Source: JANMDR01 sp031409495 (GTDB lineage Bacteria; Pseudomonadota; Gammaproteobacteria; Burkholderiales; Usitatibacteraceae). From it: DNA of 16,634 bases. How positions within the stretch are numbered: the stretch's first letter is position 1; each line of letters starts with the position of its first letter. The DNA lies in assembly GCA_031409495.1 (NCBI GenBank), contig JANNXI010000186.1:1-16634 (forward strand). The letters run 5' to 3'. Position numbers and translations under genes: made by a program. The notes under the pieces are model-generated. The model worked only from the letters and a program-made list of their open reading frames with translations, ran no database searches and was not told the origin of the DNA. This document shows positions 12,325-16,634 of this stretch, piece after piece.

Positions 12325-15300
12325 ATGACTACTAAAAAAAGTAGAAACGGCACTAAAAATAAAGCGTCGGTCATAATTTCTGCTTCTGCCCCCCCTGACC
12401 ATGAACCTACAACGCTACCTGCCAGCGTCGATAGTTCGCCCACTGCCGCCGCAAGAAGTCAACACTTTGCTATCGTCGGTATTGGTGCGTCTGCAGGTGG
12501 CTTAAAAGCGTTTGAAGCGTTTTTTTCTGGCATTCCTGCCAATACGGTGCTGGAAATGGCGTTTGTGTTGGTGCAGCACTTAGCACCTGATCACGAAAGT
12601 TTATTAGCTGAACTTATCCGCCGCGTCACTAAGCTGCAGGTGTTCGAGGTAGAAGACGGCATGGTGGTGCAACCCGGCTGCATCTACATTATTCCACCCG
12701 ACCGTGATATGGCGTTTTTAAACGGTACCTTGCATCTGCTAGAACCTGCAGCGCCGCGCGGCCACCGTTTGCCGATTGATTTTCTATTTAAGTCTTTAGC
12801 GCAGGACCAACATGACCGTGGCATCGGCATAGTGCTGTCCGGCACCGGTAGCGATGGCACCTTGGGCATTCGCGCCATTAAAAGCGAAGGCGGCATGGTG
12901 ATGGTGCAAACAGCCGCCACCAGTGAATTTGACGGCATGCCGCGCAACGCCTTAGCCACAGGCCTAGTGGATTACGAGTTAGAACCAAGAGAAATGCCGG
13001 TGCAGCTTATCGCCTATGTTGCGCACGCCTTTAGCAAAGTCTTACACGCGGCCCCGGCCAGCATGCCGCAAGATGAGAACGCCTTACGCAAAATATTTAT
13101 TTTATTGCGCGCGCAAACTGGACATGACTTTTCACAGTATAAACCCAGCACAATTTGTCGCCGTATTGATCGGCGCATCGCTGTACACCAACTACATAGC
13201 GTGGAAGCCTACGTAAAATTTTTACAACAAACTCCCGCCGAAATTGAAGCGCTGTTTCATGATTTTTTAATTGGCGTAACCAGTTTCTTCCGTGACCCAG
13301 GCGCATTTACTGAATGCGAAACACAAATTATTCCCAAGTTGTTTGCCAGCAAATCTGCTGGTGACACCATTCGGGTATGGTCAACGGGCTGCTCTACCGG
13401 TGAAGAAGCGTATTCCCTCGCCATTTTGCTGCAAGAACATATGGAATCACTTAAGCAAAGCTATAAGCTACAGGTTTTTGCCACTGATATTGATAGCTAT
13501 GCCATTGCCACCGCCCGCGCAGGCGTGTACCCAACCAGCATCGCCAATGATATTTCGCCAGAACGGCTAAGCCGGTTTTTTACCTTGCAAGCGGACGACA
13601 ACACCTATCGAGTACATAAAATTATTCGCGACATGATGATTTTTTCTGAACAAAACGTCATCAAAGACCCCCCCTTTTCTAAACTAGACTTGATCAGTTG
13701 CCGTAATCTGCTTATTTATATGGGATCGGACTTACAAAAAAAAATCATTGCGCTGTTTCATTACGCGCTCAATCCGGGCGGCCTGCTATTTCTGGGCACG
13801 TCTGAAACCGTGGGTGAGTGTGGCGATGCATTTGCAGTGCTAGACCGCAAATGCAAGCTTTATGCACGAGCAGAAGATTTTCAGGGTGCGCAACGCGCAG
13901 CCCTCGGGCGGTTTTTGCCATACAAGCCGCTAAATGCACTACAAGATGTAGCATTAACACCCGCTAAAAAAATACCAGCAGCCGCAAAATTATCTATGCG
14001 CGAACTCACCGAACACGCCTTACTGTTGCAAACTGCCACGGTAGGCGTACTGGTAAATGGCCAAGGCGATATTCTGTATCTGCATGGCCGCAGTGGCCTA
14101 TTTTTAGAACCAGCACCCGGTGAAACCGGTATAAACAATGTGCTTAAAATGGCGCGAGAAGGACTTCGGCGCGATTTAACCACATCGCTGTACAAGGCGG
14201 TAAGTAGCAATACCTTTACACGGGCGCGCCAGCTCTCGGTAAAAACCAATGGCCACTACACCCAAGTTATTTTAAACATTTACCCCGTAAGTACGCGGTC
14301 TGTTAATGCCCCGATAGTCGTTCCGACACCGCTTGAAATATCGCTTTTTCTAATCACACTAGATGAAATGCTGCCGAGTGCGTCCACCGGTACCACAGGC
14401 GATGAATCCGCACATAGCACGCCGCCCCACCACGCTGCGCCGCGCGCGTCCACTAACGCCAGCGCTACTGCTACGGCAACCACCCGCCATAAAGACGCCA
14501 CAGCGCACATTGCTGAGCTCAACGATGAGTTGCAAGCCAAAGAAGAATACTTACGCGCCGCAAATGACGCGTTAGAAACGTCAAACGAAGAATTAAAGTC
14601 ATCCAACGAAGAAATGCAATCGGTGAATGAAGAGCTGCAGTCAAGCAATGAAGAGCTGGAAACATCAAAAGAAGAAATGCAGTCGATTAACGAAGAACTC
14701 AGCACCGTAAATAGTGAGCTGCAAACCAAAGTAAATGATCTATCTCGCGCCAATAATGATATGAATAATTTGCTCGCGGGTACGGGTATTGGCACTATTT
14801 TTATTGATCATCACTTGCGCATATTACGGTTTACCCCGGCGGCCACATTGATTATCAATTTAATCATGAGTGACGTTGGTCGTCCAGTGGCCCATATTGT
14901 TTCTAATCTGACGAACTACGATAGTTTGGTGGCAGATGTACAGGGAGTATTAAAAACCCTTGTGCCCAAAGAAGTAGCAGTACAAACCACCGAAGCTAAG
15001 TTTTACACCATGCGCATCTTGCCTTATCGCACGCTTGAAAATGTAATTGAAGGGGCGGTGATTACCTTTGTTGAAATTACCGAAGTAGTGCGTACCCGCG
15101 AAGCTTTAAGCAGAGCGAATGACTTGGTGCGCCTAGCTGTGGTGGTGCGCGATGCGTTTGATGCCATTACCGTCCAAGATTTAACCGGCCGCATAATTGC
15201 GTGGAATCCCGGTGCCACCCGCCTTTACGGCTGGACTGAAGTTGAGGCGCTAGGCATGAACGCGCGCGAACGAATTCCTGTGCATTTGCAAGAACAGGCG

Positions 15301-15486
15301 CTAGCGCGCATACATCAGCTAAGCCAATCCGAAATATTGGAGCCGTATCAAACCCAGCGCTTGGCTAAAAGTGGCCAAACGCTGAACGTATCGCTAACAT
15401 CCACCGCGCTGGTCAATGAGGCTGGTGAGATGTATGCCATTGCCACCACGGAACGCAGTAAAGAATCAAAAATTGCAAGTAAATAG
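12325..15486 (+). CDS. CheB-CheR fusion protein with coiled coil and two PAS domains
   Basis: The product has 1053 residues. The methylesterase-like domain (about 47-240) has Ser56 in GASAGG, His85 in VLVQHLAPDH and Asp177 in GTGSDGTLG, the expected triad, and lacks the usual N-terminal receiver. The CheR methyltransferase (about 250-515) has YKPSTICRRIDRR, the SAM loop STGCSTGEEAYSLA and DLISCRNLLIYM. A variable region follows, then a coiled coil (about 725-810) of S-N-E-E-L/M-type heptads, a PAS domain (about 815-920) and a second PAS domain (about 930-1045, IIAWNPGATRLYGW). Many relatives continue into a histidine kinase; this one stops after PAS. No chemoreceptor or flagellar genes are nearby, so a role outside classical chemotaxis is likely. 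The start follows AAAGGG by about 7 nt. It lies 124 bp after the hybrid kinase gene. Confidence 0.92.
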   Translation: MTTKKSRNGTKNKASVIISASAPPDHEPTTLPASVDSSPTAAARSQHFAIVGIGASAGGLKAFEAFFSGIPANTVLEMAFVLVQHLAPDHESLLAELIRRVTKLQVFEVEDGMVVQPGCIYIIPPDRDMAFLNGTLHLLEPAAPRGHRLPIDFLFKSLAQDQHDRGIGIVLSGTGSDGTLGIRAIKSEGGMVMVQTAATSEFDGMPRNALATGLVDYELEPREMPVQLIAYVAHAFSKVLHAAPASMPQDENALRKIFILLRAQTGHDFSQYKPSTICRRIDRRIAVHQLHSVEAYVKFLQQTPAEIEALFHDFLIGVTSFFRDPGAFTECETQIIPKLFASKSAGDTIRVWSTGCSTGEEAYSLAILLQEHMESLKQSYKLQVFATDIDSYAIATARAGVYPTSIANDISPERLSRFFTLQADDNTYRVHKIIRDMMIFSEQNVIKDPPFSKLDLISCRNLLIYMGSDLQKKIIALFHYALNPGGLLFLGTSETVGECGDAFAVLDRKCKLYARAEDFQGAQRAALGRFLPYKPLNALQDVALTPAKKIPAAAKLSMRELTEHALLLQTATVGVLVNGQGDILYLHGRSGLFLEPAPGETGINNVLKMAREGLRRDLTTSLYKAVSSNTFTRARQLSVKTNGHYTQVILNIYPVSTRSVNAPIVVPTPLEISLFLITLDEMLPSASTGTTGDESAHSTPPHHAAPRASTNASATATATTRHKDATAHIAELNDELQAKEEYLRAANDALETSNEELKSSNEEMQSVNEELQSSNEELETSKEEMQSINEELSTVNSELQTKVNDLSRANNDMNNLLAGTGIGTIFIDHHLRILRFTPAATLIINLIMSDVGRPVAHIVSNLTNYDSLVADVQGVLKTLVPKEVAVQTTEAKFYTMRILPYRTLENVIEGAVITFVEITEVVRTREALSRANDLVRLAVVVRDAFDAITVQDLTGRIIAWNPGATRLYGWTEVEALGMNARERIPVHLQEQALARIHQLSQSEILEPYQTQRLAKSGQTLNVSLTSTALVNEAGEMYAIATTERSKESKIASK

Positions 15487-15541
15487 TTTCAACAATACGC
15501 CTAAACTCAACAGTACTATTGCATAAGAAACAGGTGCACAA

Positions 15542-16634
15542 ATGCGAAATAAAAACGACGCTTCAAAACCCAACACCACGCCTAACACCCAGCCTAACAC
15601 TACGCCAAACGCCAAGCCTGATGTCGAGCCGGATTTAGGCGTGGCTGCACGTTTGGATGCTAAGTTGAACGCGCAAGCCCAACTTCCACCAGCCCCATAC
15701 GCAGTGCTTCGCGCACGCGCCGAAAAAACCATCACCGCGCAAACGCCCGCAGCCAAAGGGGACGCGAATGATGTGGCCAATAACAAGGCGACAAACCCAT
15801 TGGCGTCGATAAAAATTAACCCCTCACGTGCAAACGTCACGCAGCGTACATTACATGAGTTGCACGTGGCCCAAATTGAGCTAGAGCTGCAAAATGAAGA
15901 GCTGCGGGCGACCCAAATAGCGTTAGAAACCAGTCGCGCCCGTTATTTTGATCTTTACGATATGGCACCAATTGCTTACTGCACCATCGGTAAAAGTGGC
16001 TTGATATTAGAAGCGAACTTTGCCGCCGCCATCTTGCTAGGTGCGTCGCGCGATAAAGTGGTGGGTGAGCGCTTTACCCGGTTTATTGCCACCAAAGCGC
16101 AGGATAGTTTTTACCTGCGCCGCACACAGCCGCCAGCATCGGGGGGGGCGCAGTACATGGATATTCAAATGGTACAGCGCGATGGTGCGCCATTTTGGGC
16201 TAACCTTTCCTTTACGGTAATTAACCAACATGAAGCGTCGCCAGAGTTGGCAGAAATGCGTATCGCCATCACCGATATTTCTTCGCGAAAACAAGCCGAG
16301 CAGACGGTGCGCGAGAGTGAAGCCAATTACCGACATTTGTTTAATTTAATCGACGAAGGTTTTTGTATTATTGAACTGATTTTCGACGCAACAAGCAAGC
16401 CAATTGATTATCGGTTTGTTGAAGCAAACCCCGCTTTTGAGACGCAAACAGGACTAATTAGTGTGGTGGGCAAGCGCATGTCTGAAATTGCCCCGCACAA
16501 TGAAATGTATTGGGTGCAAATTTATAGCAAAGTGGCGTTAACGGGAACACCGATTCGGCTGGTGAACGAGGCCAAAGAACTGGGCCGCTGGTTTGATGTG
16601 TATGCTTTTCGCGTCGGTGAGGTAGAAAATGGCA
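15542..16634 (+). CDS. PAS-domain sensor protein, 3' end beyond the window
   Basis: The frame is open from ATG 15542 (AGG 8-9 nt upstream) to the window edge, 364 codons. The first 100 residues are low-complexity, including four N-x-x-P tetrapeptides (11-26). A helix LHELHVAQIELELQNEELRATQ (about 104-125) follows, a linker widely seen before PAS domains in proteins that accompany CheB-CheR fusions. The first PAS domain (about 135-250, YFDLYDMAPIAYCTIGKSG to MRIAITDISSRKQAE) is followed by a second one (about 258 onward, YRHLFNLIDEGFCIIELIFD). No signal peptide or membrane helix is present. The missing C-terminus probably carries a histidine kinase or GGDEF output, but this cannot be seen. It follows the fusion gene after 55 bp, so co-transcription is likely. 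Confidence 0.85.
   Translation, partial: MRNKNDASKPNTTPNTQPNTTPNAKPDVEPDLGVAARLDAKLNAQAQLPPAPYAVLRARAEKTITAQTPAAKGDANDVANNKATNPLASIKINPSRANVTQRTLHELHVAQIELELQNEELRATQIALETSRARYFDLYDMAPIAYCTIGKSGLILEANFAAAILLGASRDKVVGERFTRFIATKAQDSFYLRRTQPPASGGAQYMDIQMVQRDGAPFWANLSFTVINQHEASPELAEMRIAITDISSRKQAEQTVRESEANYRHLFNLIDEGFCIIELIFDATSKPIDYRFVEANPAFETQTGLISVVGKRMSEIAPHNEMYWVQIYSKVALTGTPIRLVNEAKELGRWFDVYAFRVGEVENG

Noticed and set aside
14280..14795. Serine-rich 171-codon minus-strand frame
   Set aside because: It is the mirror of the repeated Glu-Glu-Leu coiled-coil codons of the fusion protein and not an independent gene.

Overview
The window looks like a stretch of a proteobacterial chromosome, most likely a betaproteobacterium of the Burkholderiales (Oxalobacteraceae-like). 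This placement rests on general gene content and moderate base composition, not on a marker gene, so it is tentative. No rRNA, tRNA or CRISPR array is visible. Most genes begin with a clear Shine-Dalgarno sequence, and several starts were chosen on that basis.

Left edge (1-925): the tail of an unidentified gene, possibly a transposase, runs into the truncated and frameshifted remnant of a DUF3494 ice-binding-type secreted protein on the minus strand. The 5' leader of that dead gene still carries a tidy nested hairpin. Next come two minus-strand genes spaced like an operon (926-2671): a CurA-like NADPH-dependent enone reductase and a DJ-1/PfpI-superfamily protein, both plausible reactive-carbonyl defence enzymes. 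A hairpin terminator separates them from a secreted beta/gamma-crystallin plus glycine-zipper protein (2838-3671).

Middle (3923-10138): a run of small stress-type genes. In order they are a 19-cysteine four-helix-bundle copper-storage (Csp3/DUF326) protein, a transglutaminase-like protease-fold protein, a PPOX/general-stress flavin-type protein, a proline-rich hypothetical membrane or secreted protein, a tandem universal stress protein, a tiny collagen-like lipoprotein, a 52-residue DUF3309 membrane peptide, a DUF2177 membrane protein and a CBS-domain protein. These are on the plus strand. They converge on a minus-strand, exported PRC-barrel/coiled-coil protein. A strong bidirectional terminator sits at the convergence point, and it shares sequence with two other hairpins in the window.

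Right (10389-16634): a sensory block on the plus strand. It contains a soluble PAS hybrid histidine kinase with a C-terminal receiver, a CheB-CheR-coiled-coil-PAS-PAS fusion without a kinase domain, and the start of another PAS protein that runs off the window. No flagellar or classical che genes are present, so non-chemotactic signalling is likely. Co-location with the stress genes suggests, but does not prove, that this block senses the conditions the middle cluster answers.

No single unmistakable new system is visible. The best leads are the hairpin family shared by three intergenic regions, the structured leader of the ice-binding remnant, the dyad-rich promoter region of the copper-storage gene, the collagen-like lipoprotein beside DUF3309, and the kinase/CheBR/PAS trio.
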